Positions 38,501 through 53,500 of a stretch of DNA of 64,000 nucleotides are shown here, one piece after another (the first letter of the stretch is position 1; each line of letters opens with the position of its first letter). Where the stretch lies: assembly GCA_018389105.1 (NCBI GenBank), contig JACATO010000596.1, positions 124,001 through 188,000 on the forward strand. The letters are read 5' to 3'. A model generated the notes under the pieces. That model made no database searches, was not told the origin of the DNA, and was given only the letters and a program-made list of their open reading frames with translations. Source of the DNA: Nautilus pompilius. Taxonomy: Eukaryota; Mollusca; Cephalopoda; Nautilida; Nautilidae. The position numbers were made by a program, and so were the translations under genes.

Positions 38501-41500
38501 GCATATACGAGTGGAAATTTTGGAGCAAGAAATGTACTTTTCTAGGATTTCTGATTTATGCAAAACAGATAACTAAAACAAAATGTATGATGATGGTGCT
38601 TTTTTTTTTCCTACATGTAGTTTAAAGATGCACAAGTTAAGTTTTTTTTTTAACTTGCAATTTTTTGTGGATCAGTTGATAAGCAGCCAGTTCATTCAGA
38701 AGTTGAACCCAGTGAGAAGCTGTTAGCTATCGATGTGACTTAGATGCAAAAAAAGTAATGTTACAGCATGTATCAATACATTTAAATATTTCTATTATGC
38801 AACCAACATGGATGTGCCATATGATGATTGGTGCTGTATCGTGTTTCTCTTCCAGCTATGTGTTCAGAAACTAAGGATTTTAATAGAAGACTCTGATCAG
38901 AACTGTAAGTACTAATCAGCTACAACACCAGAGTACCTGCAGAGTCATTTGTTTCTGCTGTGTTTTTTTTTTTTTTTTTCTGTATGTATAGTATCACCAG
39001 CAAAAAAAACACTAACTAACTAACTGAACCTTTTGTATAAATTGCTCTTTCCAAAATCAATGTACTGTAGATGCTAAGAAAAGATTGAGAAAATGGATAA
39101 ACTAAGTATTTTCTTTTCAGATCTTTGTATATAGCATTCACCTGGCATTGATTTGAGAGATTCTTTACCATGTTAATTGAAAGGCCATTATCTTTGTCTA
39201 AAATGTTAAGAATCTTTAAAAGTTTGTTTTGCATTTACTTGCATTTGAGTAAAGCGACAATAAAATAAGTGAGTTGACAAAATAAAAGCAGAACAGTTTT
39301 TTTTCTGTTTTATTTTTTTAAAATGCCATTCATCCATTTTATCTTTCATAAATCAGATTGTCAAACGCGCTTTTGATCAGCATGGGTGGGTCCCTGCATC
39401 TTCAGTTAGACTCCTAATAATTTGCCACAGTGGAATTTTTGGGAAAGTGAAAATGTCTGTCTTGAATCCTCAGCCCTTTTTATGTTTACTTAAGAATTCA
39501 TTTTATTTTTGAGTTATTTTAAAGAATAATTAATCTCATTTCTGTAGAGTAGTTGCAAGGATTTGAGTTTTAAAAAAAGACCAAAGAAAAACTAGTGAAT
39601 GCCTTCTGTTCACATTCTTACCAAAATAATATTTGTTTTGAATAATACCTGAAACACTGACATTAATTAGTATTGTGATAAGAATGGAAACACCTTGGGG
39701 ATATGTTCTGTGTGCACGAGTAGTTTGAAAAATTGTATTGAATAGTTTTTTTATTTTATATTTTTGAAAGTTCAAGAAAATTCTTTTTCCTGTTTGAGTT
39801 TTTATTACTGAAGCATTACTCCCATTAGATATGGGTTTTACATTTGTGATTGAATTGTTTTGTTGTTGTTGTTTTTTTTAAGTGAAGTACCTTGGTTTAC
39901 TGGCCATGTCAAAGATTTTGGTGACACACCCAAAGAGTGTGCAGACTCACAAAGACTTGATACTGCAGTGCCTTGATGACAAGGATGAGTCAATACGGTT
40001 GAGGGCTCTTGATCTGCTGTATGGTATGGTAGGCAGTACTGGTGGCTCTTCTCTTTTTTAACTGAAGATCTGTATAGAGCAGACAAAATTCAAGATCTGT
40101 CGGCCTTACATAAAATACTAGGCATTCGTTTGTAACTTGGCTGAAAAAAATGTGTTTTAAAGTGTTTTGCGCAGTGCGTTCAGTAATAATATTAAGTATT
40201 AACTTTTGGTTTTTGCTAACCATACCTGGCCAGTTCTGTAAATAAAATCTTGACGGTCTGCTAAGTTGGACTGTTGATTTTAGGGTCTTCATTGTATCTC
40301 ATTGATACATAATCTGAATCTCAAGAAAACCATTGTTAACAATACTTGCTGAGAATGACCAACTTTTGTGCGCATGTTTGTGTTAAACAGAAATAAATGA
40401 AGTGTGTGTGTGAGTGAGTGAGACGTTAAATACTACTGATTTGTATGGTGATGTGAAATCCTTGTTAATATGGCACTTCTTCACCACTAGTTTTCCTCTT
40501 TCTCGTTCTTTAATTAAGAAGAGAATTGTGTATTTTTTTTTTAAATGTTTTATAGGTGTCAAAAAAGAACTTGATGGAAATAGTGAAAAAGTTGATGATT
40601 CACATGGACAAGGCTGAAGGTTCACACTATCGGGATGAACTTCTGTCAAAAATAATCGAAATATGCAGTCAGTCGAACTACCAGTACGTCACAAAGTTTG
40701 AGTGGTGAGTGAGACACTGTTGGTTTACTTCCCCTGGGAGGCGCATTTTGCATGATTTTGGTCCTCCATATTCTAAGTTAGCAAACCCCCCTCCAAAGCT
40801 GGTCAGTGCTGTTCAGAATTAGCACAGCCGTGGCTTTGTAGATTTGAAAGAAAAAAATCTCTGATAATGGTATTTGAGGGTACACTCCAGTTTCATTTCC
40901 CCCTCCACTTTTGGGTTAAAAACTAAACTCTTTTTTATCTGATAGGATATTTAGTCTTTAAAAATTTGCATGGTAGTTGAAATTTTTTTTTAAAAATACT
41001 TTTTTTTGGAAAAGGGCGGTGTATTATACAGATAGTTCTTTTCAAACAAACATCTCTGCATAGTTGTGGCTTCACAACAGTTGCTTTGTGGATCAGATTT
41101 TATGATCCAGTGTTTTCTTTGACCTACAAACTTAGAGTTTGAAAGAGCAAGATAAATGTGAACAGTGGGGAAGAAGTGCTGCTGTCAGCTTATCTATGTG
41201 ATGTTTGTGTTGTTATAATGGTACCAAAAGGTCTTTTATGAATTGAGTTCTATTTTTTCTTCTTTTTTTCTTTTTGCATACAAGTTTGGATAATTAATAC
41301 ATCTTAGTTGAGTACACCTTTCCCTTGATTTGCACAGACCCAGAATGCATGGTTTCTCTTAGGCACGCTAGTTTCGAGAAGTGTGGGGTGGGTGAGTCGA
41401 TGGCGGGCCGGAGTATGTTGTCCTGATCCATGACTCTCTCACAGCCTCTAACCATATGCTATGCTTGTAATTTGCATGGATTTATTGTTTTTATGCACTT

Positions 41501-44500
41501 TTTGGATTATATTCTTGCATCATGCCTCCAGCCCACACTTTGAGAAGAAACCAAGGATAATGTTGACATTGAAAACAAAAGTTGAAGTTTTTAAACAGCT
41601 TGAGAGTGGTGAGTCTGTTAGCTCTCTTGGATATGTATATAACGAGAATGAATCTTTGCATACACTCAACGTTGGGCAGGGAAATTTAAAACACTAATCG
41701 TACTAAATGTTAGGAAGACATGAGAGAAACATTTTTTGACTGAGAAAATGGAAAAATGTTGATGATCAGGGCAGAAGACCATAATCAGAAACAGATGCTT
41801 TGTGTGCAAAAGATTTAAAGCCTTCAGAGCTTAGAGAAAAAATAAGATGCCACATTGAGTGATGAGAGCCTTTCCAAGTGAGTAAATGTTGGTTTCATAG
41901 ATTCAGCAACCACCAAGACCTTCATAACATCAAAGTTTGAGGAGAATGTAGTATTGCCACTGCAGTCACTGCTGCATTCTTGGATGTGTTGAAGGTTTTA
42001 TTCCCTGGGGTGTTCTGTAAAATTACCTGACCTCCACCCTAATGTTAGAGTGGTGTTCTGCCACCCAACACTGCTACCATGATCCAGCTCATGGATCCAG
42101 GAACATTATATCAACTTTTAAAATTTATTATCTGAGGCAGACATCTCAGTTGCTGAATGCTACGGCTAGACTAGTTAGTGAATTCTGGAACAGCTACAAC
42201 GTTTTGGCCCACCATTAACATGGAGAGTGGGTAGGATGGAGTGGTGACTAGCAATATGAATAATGCTTGGAGGAACTTTGTCAGTGACTTTACAGGATTC
42301 TTGAACCCAGCCTCTGAAGTGGCTGTGATCATGAGGCTTGGCTGAAATGTTGGAAGGGAAGGTTTTCAGGTCTCATCAGGAGGAATTGTCTGTTAGAGAA
42401 GCATGAGAATAAGTTAGCCAGACTGTTCACGGTCATCTCATGTGGATTTGAACCCAAATTTCAAGCAGAGTTTGCAGTTTGGAAAGGGTTTAACTTCTCT
42501 TGACTAGCTACAAGGTCATCTTCAGAGAAGCACTGTGGGTCATAGCAGTCCACCTTACACCAATATTTCCAGGTTTCCTCCACAACAGTTATCATACCAA
42601 GCTGCTCAGAGACACTTGCTGGCTTATTAATGACTTCTACAGAGTTATTGAGTATTATCTCCACTCGATGTGATGCTGTCACAAACAGCCACCAGTGACA
42701 AGGTAGTGGAGGGAGAGTCAGACCCTGATGACCCATCACCACTTGCCCCTTCAAACTAATACTCCACCGTCACTCAATACCATCTAGTTTCCATATGTAA
42801 ATTGTTTCAACAAAATTGGTTGATATACTTTGTTTCTATGGCAGGAGTGGAAAAAGGGGTGCTTTGGAAGGTGTTGGGAACATTCCTATTTTTCTCATAA
42901 ACTATTGGGTCTGCTTTGTGCAGATTCTCTGTACAAACATTTTTCCAAGAATGCATCCCTTGTGCAAAGTGACAGAAAGGTGTACTTAAAATGAGATACT
43001 TTTTACTGTTTGTGTTGTCTTCTATTTCAGGTATGTTAGTATACTGGTGGAGCTGACAAGAATGGAGGGTACAAAACATGGCAAGTTGATTGCAGCTCAA
43101 ATGTTGGATGTTGCAATTAGAGTACAGGCTATTCGCATCTTTGCAGTCCAACAAATGGTAGGAATGAAGCACTGTGTAGTATTTTAAATATAACATTGTT
43201 CTATATTTGTTTTTAAATGAAAACTTTTATCTTTTGTTTGTCACTTTTTTTCTCCATCTGATTGCTTCAATGATCATGTTTCAGGTTGTCCTCTTGGAGA
43301 ATTCTCATGTGTTGGCAGCAAATTCCCAGCGAAATGGGATCTGTGAAGTGTTGTATGCAGCTGCTTGGATTTGCGGAGAATTCTCAGAGTAAGGCATCAT
43401 AGATGTGCTTTAATGTTTTTCTCTTAGGAAAAATTGGACAACCCATTCCTCCTCCTCTGTTTAACATCATTATAGATGTACATTAGATCAGGCCTTTTTG
43501 TCTCACTTAGCTGCCCCTGTCATTCTATTTTTTTTTTTTTTTCTTTTGAGACCTGGAAAAGTGACATTTTGCAGCTATTTATCGGTTTGGTGAAGTGATG
43601 GCACCCTTCCTTATTATTATTTAGTGATAATTTATTGATTTTAAATGCAGGCTTTGTTAGTGGGTGTGAATTATTTGAAATAAAAGAAAATTGTGGACAA
43701 TACCAGAACAGATAGCTTTGATTGTCATCCTTTGGCTTGTCTTTAGCCTTACTTTTCTCTCACTCTTCTTCCGCCTTTCTTCCATTCTGGGAATAAGAAA
43801 ATGAAGGCATGCATTTTGCTTTTACTTAAAATTTGTATTACAAATTCTTCCTGAATTCAAAGTGTAAAGATTAAAAAAAGTGCACATGGTGGTCTTTCAG
43901 TTGAAGATATTAACTAGAAGTTTTCATTACATTTGAAGGTATGTAAAGGAACCAAGAACCATCTTGGAGGCAATGTTGAAGCCGAAAATAACTGCGCTTC
44001 CTGGGCATATCCAGAGTGTGTATGTTCAGAATGTGCCCAAGCTGTATGCTGCAATACTCAAGAAAGCTGAAGAGGATGAGGATGAAGCGATCATGAAAGA
44101 GACTGGACTGCTTTTACAGGAGAAAATACCCATGTTTATTCAGAGTGCAGATTTAGAAGTTCAGGAAAGGGTGGGTACATTTCTGGGATTTCCCTGAATA
44201 TCTTCTTATCAGACAGGAGTACAGTGACACGGCTACATGCTGGTGGTGGTGGTGCAGATTGATAAATTGGTGCTGACGGAGACGACAAGGACTTAACATT
44301 GATAATTAGTAGGTTGATGTGCAAGAGATTGCAAGGCATGTGATTAATTAGCAGTCAGCATAGATGTTGATTAGCATTGAGAATTTTTAAGAATGTGTTA
44401 TTTTAATTGATGCATACAGTCTACAGATATTGCTTCTGGTTTTTTGAAGGAGGAAAAATTTCATTTTATGTACTAATTTTTTAACTTGGTTACATGTAAT

Positions 44501-47500
44501 ATGGAACATAAAAATGTTCGGATAATCTTCTGGTTTACTTGCACTTCGAATAGCTTACCCTTACAGGCCTGCTGTGTCCTCCAACTGGTGAAGTATGTGA
44601 TGAAACTGCAGGACAAAGGGATAAAGGTAGCTGATGAGCTGATGTCGTTGTTTACCGGAGAACTTAACCCTGTGGCTCCAAAAGCACAGAGAAAAGTTCC
44701 GGTGCCAGACAGGTAGGTAGGATGGATGCCTACTCTGTTGTCTTGTAAAGAAATTGTCATATTTTGCTGTTTTTTTCACTCCTGTTGTACTTAATTTTTC
44801 TAACACTGCTGATGAATGTAAATCCCTGTTTCAGGTTGGATCTCAATCGTTGGATCAATGATCCACCTTCTGATAGTTCTGATGACGACGAGGTGAGAGG
44901 TTCTTCATTTTTTGCTATGGTCCACGAAGATCACAGGTATTTTTTCTTTTTATTTGTATAAATGAATGAGGTAACTATCCTAAATGATTGTGACCCCACC
45001 CTGAGTGTTTTAAAAAAAAAAATCTAGTTTTTACTATTTGTTTTGTTTTTTCTTCAAAAAAGAAAAACTAATTTATCACTGGAACCAGACTAATCATTAT
45101 AAATTGAAAAATATTATTAAAAAATATATTAAAGATAGTTTATAAATATGGCTTGTTACTGATAATGTTACAATGTCTAATTTAAATCATTGTTTCTACA
45201 TTGCTTTCCTCCTATTTTCTTTAATACCATATTAATTTTTCAACACCATAGTAAATATATACTTGTAAGTGAAGTGAAAGAAGAGTGTAGTGATTGACTG
45301 ACATTTTACATAATACTGCAGTTATCTGCCCTGGTGAAACTGAGGTCTAATACTTTCAATTTCAGCAGGAACTGGGTATCTGTACATAAGGATGCTTTAA
45401 GTAATGAGGAGATACAAAGAGGGAAATTTTTATAAACAATCTGAAAAAATAACATGTTTGTAACAATATCATTAATTTTTTTTTTAGGTCAGTTTATCAC
45501 AATGTTGACCATAAAATAGTAGAACCAACAGAAGAAGAAATAGAGAAAGTAAGTTTGTTTATTTAAATTACAGAATGTTTAAAATGAGTGCTCGTATGTC
45601 TACGGTGATGGTTAATTTCTGTTTAACCTATTTTCTGGGAACTGCAAACACCAAGTAATCAAGTTTATTTGATGGCTTCAAATTTTTTAAGAGAATAATT
45701 GTTTACAAGAATCAATCTGGATCTGGCATATTTACTTAATGCTTTCCTACCTTATTTATCATATTGGGGTTTCTATCACCTTAAATCTACCGATAGTTTC
45801 CATCTGTTTCTTGTCTTTCTATAACAGCCGGTCTAGATTTTCTACCCCTCTCTGTTTTCTTTTTATGCAACTGTCCACGATGTTTGACAACCATTTCTTT
45901 CTCTGTCACTGCACAACTTCTGCACTGTCAAATTCTTAGTCTCCAAGGAGCTCACCCAAATATTTAGGAGATGCACTGCTGTATTGAAGATTTGGAAAAT
46001 TTAATGACACACAGAAACCACGTGCAAAGAGGCTGACCTTTGACCAAAATCATGTGTAGTCAAATGTGTTTGAGGAAATTCCCCCCCTCCCAAATTATGC
46101 ATAATGCATACTGACTTATGTCTGTGTATAACACGCATGTGCACATGCACGCACACTCTCCTGCTCTGTACTGACATTCTCTCTCTCTCTCTCTCTCATA
46201 TGTGTACCAAAGGAGGCAATAAAATATGACCCAATGTTTTATTTAAGACATTAGGCTAGTCATAATATGAAATACATTAATAGTAAAATAATGCAAAACA
46301 CAAATCCACAACCATGAAGCACTAAAATAACTAATTAAAATGTTTTAAAATATGTGCATTAAAATTTAGTTTGTCAAACATTTTTTGCCTGGGAATGCTC
46401 CAGTTTCACTTTGGTATCATGTTTGGATGGATTTTGTTTATGGTTTGCTTCTTGGATCAACATAAACATTTTGTGTAAATTAGTGCATTTAAAGTTGGGG
46501 TTCTCATGTTTGGCTTAAACTCAGTTTGATTTATTTTTTTTGTTATGTGACTAAATATTGATTTACAGTTTCCTGACATTTCATAGCAGTGCAGTATTCT
46601 TTGCATGATCTCCATAAAAAAATTGGTATTTATCTTTGCCATTGGTGTCATTGAGTTATGAAATGCTGAACCATGTCTCAGTCCGTTTTTGTGATATCTC
46701 CTTTGATATAATTTCTTTTTTGGTAATTTAGAAAATCGTTTCCCTGTTGATCTATTTCAAGACTGGCTGGAAACAAACAAGGATAACGTGATGTAAAGAA
46801 GAGCATGCATGAAAATATTTTTCACCATATAGTCACACTGCCATGCACTAAGCTCTGACAGAAGAAGGGAACCTACCAACATTGAGATGTTGATTGTTGG
46901 CAGCAATAAATTGTTTTGTGTTTTGTCCAATCATTAAATCACTGTCATTCTTCTGGTTTGTGTAATTTTGATATGGAACATGAATGGATCCAAAAATCCA
47001 CAATTGAATTTAAAAATTTTTCTAACAACATACCAAACAAAACAGGTACATGGTTCTTTCTGCAAAAGTTGATTGGAAATTTTAAAAAGTGGTATAGCAG
47101 AGTTTAGAAATAGGCAAAAATAAATAGGAATTCTTGTCATCTAAGAAAGTAAAAAATTTGTTTTGCATTGTCTGTACCATGAAACATTTTGTATGGTTTA
47201 GCTTGAGATGAAGTGGATAACACGTTCTCGTTTATACTGGATTGTGGCTGTTTTTTGTCATCAGTTCTGTGATTTTGAGACTTTTTCTTATTTGCCTGCA
47301 GATGCTTGCCTTTTTGGCTTTACTCCTGATTGTACAGCCTGTTAAAAAACGGGGTCTTCCACTGTTCTGAAAGCCTCAACACACAAAGCCATATGGTAGA
47401 TAGATACCAGCTTCAGAATCTTGTGAATATCTGTCCTTGCAATACTTTCAGTTTAAGTGTGTGGTGTGTCTCTTAGATCTCTTGTCTGGCAAGTAGTAAT

Positions 47501-50500
47501 CTTTATCAGAATGTGCTCAGTGGGTACAGGAAGGTTGTTAGCTGCCTATGGTGCAGCTAGGTTTACCTGGCATGGACATCTAAGCATGTAGATTGAGGGC
47601 TGCATCTTTGCATTTTCTTGACAAGCCAGCACCCTGGTCCTACTTTACCTTGGCATTATCAAGCCCCCTAAGATGTGCAGTTGCACTATGGCATTTGGTG
47701 TCTAATCATTTCATTATTGAGTACATTGAAGATACTCTTGAAGGTATAAATTAAAAAAAAAAAACTAAATAATTTCATAATAATTATATTATTAACTAGC
47801 TGGGGTACCTGGTGCTGCACAGGAAAAAATGGCTTTAGGCCAGTGTGTGATAACTTACAACCTTGCCCAGATTTTGAAGTACCTACACAAAATCTGGGGC
47901 CTCTGGTCCTAAAGGTTCAGCTGTGAAAGAGTAATGAACAAACACGAACACTTGAAAATATGTATTCAGATGCATTATTACTGTTATTAGAAAATGCCAA
48001 CATTATCACCACAATTGGTCATTAATATAACTGAAACGTATTCTTTAGATTGTTTGACATAATATTAGCCATCTGTGATCATAGTGAAAACATTACAAGT
48101 ATTAGCAAAAGTTCTTACAGATTATTCTTTTTTACAAAATATTCAATACATTTATACAGTAATATGGTTTATTTTGAAACTAAGAAAATTTAACTAAAAA
48201 GCACCTGTTGATATGTGTAGTTCAACCAAAATTAGAATTACATGCAATCTTGCCTTGATTTTGATCGTACTGTACAGCTAATGGATATAGCTTTATGACT
48301 GTATATATGTAAATTGAAAGGTCTGGACTTGAGATTTATCATTTCTAGCTAGTGTCTGAACAGTATCAGTGGTTTTTGTACAGGCACATCCATATGGCAT
48401 TGCTATCTTGGAATCTAGAAGACCAGCTTGGGTTGAGGCAGTAATTGTAATGTTTTGTTCTATTAAAGATGAAGTCAGAACTTTGGCTTGTAAAGGGTCA
48501 TCATTCACTTCCTTGTTGAAGAATGATGTAATGCCTTGTATATGCTTGCTTAAATGAATGTGTTTTTGATATTCCACATGCCGCTTATAATCATACACAC
48601 TACTGCTTAATGCTAAAGACCAACTTGCACACACCACAAAAAACGGAATGCTTACCTTTTGACTTAATAACCCTACCCTATCCTTCCATGTATTTCTATA
48701 TTTCTGACTTGGTACTGTATCTTAGCCTTTTTTAGTGTTTGGTGGTGGTATGAAATGACGCATTGTCATACATTTTGTTAAAATTATATGAATATAGCAT
48801 TGAAGAAAATGTGCATCTTGTATTGTTTGTTAGAATATGATCTAATAATGCTGCATATCGATCTGCTCAGTCATGACAACCTGCATTAATTTAACCTTGT
48901 ATTATTATAATACACGGAAGTTCCAGAAATCTCATGTTATAATGTCATTAAAGAAAAGAGTTTTTCTTAAATAGGTTGCATGTACTGAAAGCAGTCATTT
49001 CATGTGATGATAAGATTAAGAACTTTTATATGTGATATAAGAAGATTTTAAATTAATTGTAGTGTAGTTTTTATTTTAATCTCAATATATACCTAGTATT
49101 TACGTGGGGGTTAAGAAGCAAGTTGTAGTTGCATAAGATGAGTTAATTTTGTAGTACTTGGCCTGTCTGTACATACAGGAGGCTGTTGTTACATTTCATC
49201 TTTACTGTGCAGATCATTTCATAGTTCTTATTCTTTCTCCAGAAGCGTGAGCAGCGAAGAATAGAGCAGATGCACAATCCACATTATTTGAAAGACAGTA
49301 ATAAGATCAGGGTCAGTATCTTGGAGATTTTTCTTTTTGACTGCATTACTGATAAAACATTTAGTAAAATTGTAAATAAGATAGATAGAACAGTAAGCAT
49401 GATTAGCATAGATGCTTAGGGGAAAATAACTATTATTAAACCACTTTAAATTTTGTGTTCCTGCTAATGAAATTTTAAAAAAAAACTCAGCTGGTTAAGA
49501 GTCTGTTTTTGGGGGGTTTTTTCCAGCAAAATTTGTAGTTTTTAGTTGTTTTTTGTGATTTAATGATGGACAGATTACGATATGACAGAAGTAACTTTGG
49601 TTTTATTCCAATATTTTAGCAGAACTGATCCTTTCCAGGATTAGAATACCTGTAATGTATGTTGAATATTCTGCCTTTCTTTTCTGATAGAATAAAAAGC
49701 TTGATTCAGGAAACATAGAAGACATTCCAGTTGCTGAAATTGACCTGTCTGTGCCATTGCATATACCAGGTAAAGGTTTATAATAAAATTACTTGATGTT
49801 TTCTTTTGTGTGTGTATACTGGTAACTTTCTGTTCAGTTCTTTGTAAGGTGGAACTTGTTGGTATTATTGGCAAGAGCTTGCATGATGATTGTTTATTCT
49901 GGCTTCCCTCAATGCCTGCTAAATTGAAAACTCGCTCTTTTTTTTTTCCTGTTGCTGTCTTCAGATGAGACTTCTAATAAATTCTTTAAGTAACATGCTT
50001 TTTGAATGGAAAAATCTGTGCGCTAAAGAAGATAAACAACAACAAAACTGGTTGCTGTTGCTCCCTACTTCCAGCCTTCACTCACTTGCTTGCAATTACT
50101 TTACCTGCATGGCTAGGCAGCCACTGGATTCTGTCAATGATGAAATTTTCTCCTCAGGTCTTTCCACTTCAGACAAGTACATGAAGCTGCCCAGCCTCCA
50201 AGAGCAAGAATACATTGGCAAGAAATCAAAAAAATCCAAACGGAAGAAAAAGAAAGGGAAAAAGAGTCGCAGGGAGTCGGACACGGATGAAGATGAGATG
50301 GTCGAGCATTCAGTAAGCACTGTGGTGGACATGCCTGAGGTAAGTTTAGTGAAGCGTAACCCAACTTCACACAGCTCTTATTTAAAGGCCACACAATAAT
50401 AAATAGGTTTGGCTTTGTGAAAAATCTAGAAATCTTATTGCTAAAGTAGACTAGTATGAAACAATGTCATCATCTTAACTATTTTGTAATGTTCAGAACT

Positions 50501-53500
50501 GAAGCTGCTAGCCTCATCGTGTTAAGGTTCTTACTTTGGCTAAAATTAAATTAAAATTGCAAAAATGTTCAATTTGATCTTTCCTTTTAATTGACTCTAT
50601 CTTTAGCCATATGATAGTTTTCCATAAATAAATTCAGCTAGCTTCAAATAGCAACATGATAAAAGAAATTGATTATGGTATACCAGGCACCTTTTGATTT
50701 TATTTGTTTTGTGATATGATAAATGGCTTTAAATAATATATTTTTGTCAGTAGTATTCTGAAACAGGAACTAAGGTGAAGATGACTGACTTAACACAGTG
50801 CATCTGCTTTTAGGGAGCACACCTGTCAGACAAAGAGGACGTAGTAACAGATGAAGCAGACCCTCACAGCAAATTGAATATTGATTTAGATGAGTAAGTG
50901 TTAACACATTCTCATTTTGTATACTATTTTATCTGCAGGGATCTAAGTTTACATAATTTAGGAATTATAGCCTCTAGTCTCCTAACTTAAATCCCAGTTC
51001 TATCATAACTCTTCAAGGGTATTGCTTATTTGCTACATGGAGACAAGAAGTCACAAAGGCTTTCATTTCATGGAAAAGAAATCTTATGAGTTTGAATTTT
51101 CAGAATGCTTTAAACCAGGGGTCAGCAATCTTTCTATGGTGCTGTGCCAGATTGCATTTAATTCCAATTTAAAGGTTGAGCATGGCAGTGAAGTTCAGAC
51201 TACAATTTGCAAGCAATAGATATGTATACTTTACTGATTCAGTGCACATCAAATTTAAAGCATTTGAAATTATATTAATAGTAATGATAAAAATTATACT
51301 AATTCTACTATATACTCTTTTCATTAGCTTTAAGTTGTCTGCAAATTTCTAAACTTCGATGACAAAAGTCTGAACTTTTAAATCTGAGCAGCATTTCAAA
51401 TTGTTCATCTACTGAAACAAAAGATATGTCCATGTCATTCTTTTTAAAATGGTCAGGCTTAATGATAAATGAGAAACATTGAACTAGAATGTTGGAAATC
51501 TTGAGAACTTAGAAAACTGATTCTAGCTTTTGCATGAACAAAGTAATCTCATCTGACATCAATAGTGCAACAGGATGATAGCTCTGAGATTAGGGAAGTA
51601 TCAGAAGGTTGATGTACAAATATCCATAAAAGATAATCCAGCTTTGCAACAAATGCCTTCAAACTTCCATGTAGATGAAAAACTGTTTGTTCTGGCCTTT
51701 GCGGGAAAAAGTTAACTTTGTTTGAGTACGATGTAATGTCAGTTACAAACATGAGCTTTCCCAAGCACTTGTCATCATCTGGTTCAGGTTAGTTTTGTCC
51801 TTGATGCCATTGAATCATTTTATAGAGAGATCCAATGCTTTACTATGGCTAAGCCAGCAGACATTATTGTGAAGAGGAATGCTTGTATACAGTCAGTTTC
51901 TTCCTTCAGGGTTTTGAGCTCTCTATGAATTAGATCTAAGCAAGAAACAAGAACACTCACTATCCTCATCAGTTGCCTTTACAACATTAAGTTGGGAGTT
52001 TGAAATTTTTGCACAGAGACTTGGTGAATGATGTAGCTAGATTTGACAATTGGATGGCCAATATTGTTCCAGGAGCTGCACAGAAAAACTTTGTCCACAA
52101 CTTATGTTTGATGAAAGCTTTCATAACATCTTCAGCTTTTTCTTTTGCATGCAGCAGTTCCAAACAAGAAAAAATCAGATGGAGTCTGAGATGCAGTATT
52201 TTGTAATAAAGGCAAGGAGGGTACATCATTAATATAATTTTTTCCATCCAGTGCATTACTGAAAACCTGAGAATTCAATACTACAGTTTGGTGACCTCCA
52301 AAATATTCTGCTGTTTTGCTCAGTGCTCAACAGTTCTTGAAGAGACTGACATTTCTTTTATTCAAGTCAAGATTAAGTTCTTATTTGACAAATCATTGAA
52401 GAAATACTCAGATGCTACAAGAAATACTTTAAAATATTCTCCATCTGTAAAAGGTTTACCAAGCTTCCTTCTGTAACTTCAGTTTTACCAGCAATTACAC
52501 ATGTGAGAATACTGCTTTGATTTTCATATGCTGTTATTGCTTTTTTTAATTGTCTTTTGTCTTGTCAGATTCATCAGAAAATACTTTTGCACACTTGATG
52601 TATAACACAAACACATCCATAATCTAAGTTGGATTGTCTATGCAATTTGAAATGATTGAAAATCTAATCAAGCTTTTTTTGTGAGGTGATGTTTTGACAC
52701 ATGCACATTGCCTTGTCAGGGAACAGGTCTAACATACACAACAGTGGATCATACTAGCAAGACAGATGGAGAACCTGAACATGGAACATAAACAAGACTC
52801 TACAACAGTAACATTGAGCAGATGGCCTTTTATATACTCTATGGACCTCCAGTATCATGGTTCATCAACGACACAGTGTTATGGGTGTGTGGTTTATTTG
52901 GCTTCCAGTAATTGGGTGACCCTAAATCCATAATCTTGTAGCATGTGCCTTTTCAATTGTCATCTTATGTGAGTCATCACATCTCAGTCTGCTTGGGCCA
53001 TTAAATAACTTCAAAAAGGGATCCCATTTGAACAGGCAACTCATGTGCCATACATTTCTGACCCTTGGTTTAGATTGTCAATAACTACCTCTGGTAGTAT
53101 ATTCCATTAATTTACAATTTTACATTTATTTGATTGCCCGGAGTTGAACAGTTTGCAATTAGCCAGGGGCAAACAAATGAATGGTGGCTATTTGGTGCAG
53201 TTCAGTTGCAAGCTGCATATCAAACTTAAGAAAATAGTGGATAGTGTACTTTTTTACTATTTCGAGCTAGCACCAAATATCGGGCAACCAAGCTAGTAGT
53301 AGAAGGGAGAACTCATTCATACCTGTTCATAAGCACTCTAATTCCATATTGCTATTAATGTTTACCCAAGTAACACCAGACATGAAAAAAGATATTTGGA
53401 AATCTGGTAAAAGTCCTAATGCTTGTTCATTTTTATTCCAACCTAATGTGCTCTCTTCAAGAAGGTTATGTACATTGTTTTATCAGAGTTTATACTGGTC

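Noticed and set aside
42807..43196. 129-codon minus-strand frame over exon 14
   Set aside because: Shadow of AP3D1 exon 14 on the opposite strand.
49965..50399. Extending exon 22 upstream to the ATG at 49,965
   Set aside because: The acceptor TTCTCCTCAG at 50,157 gives exact phase with exon 21, and homology begins only there.
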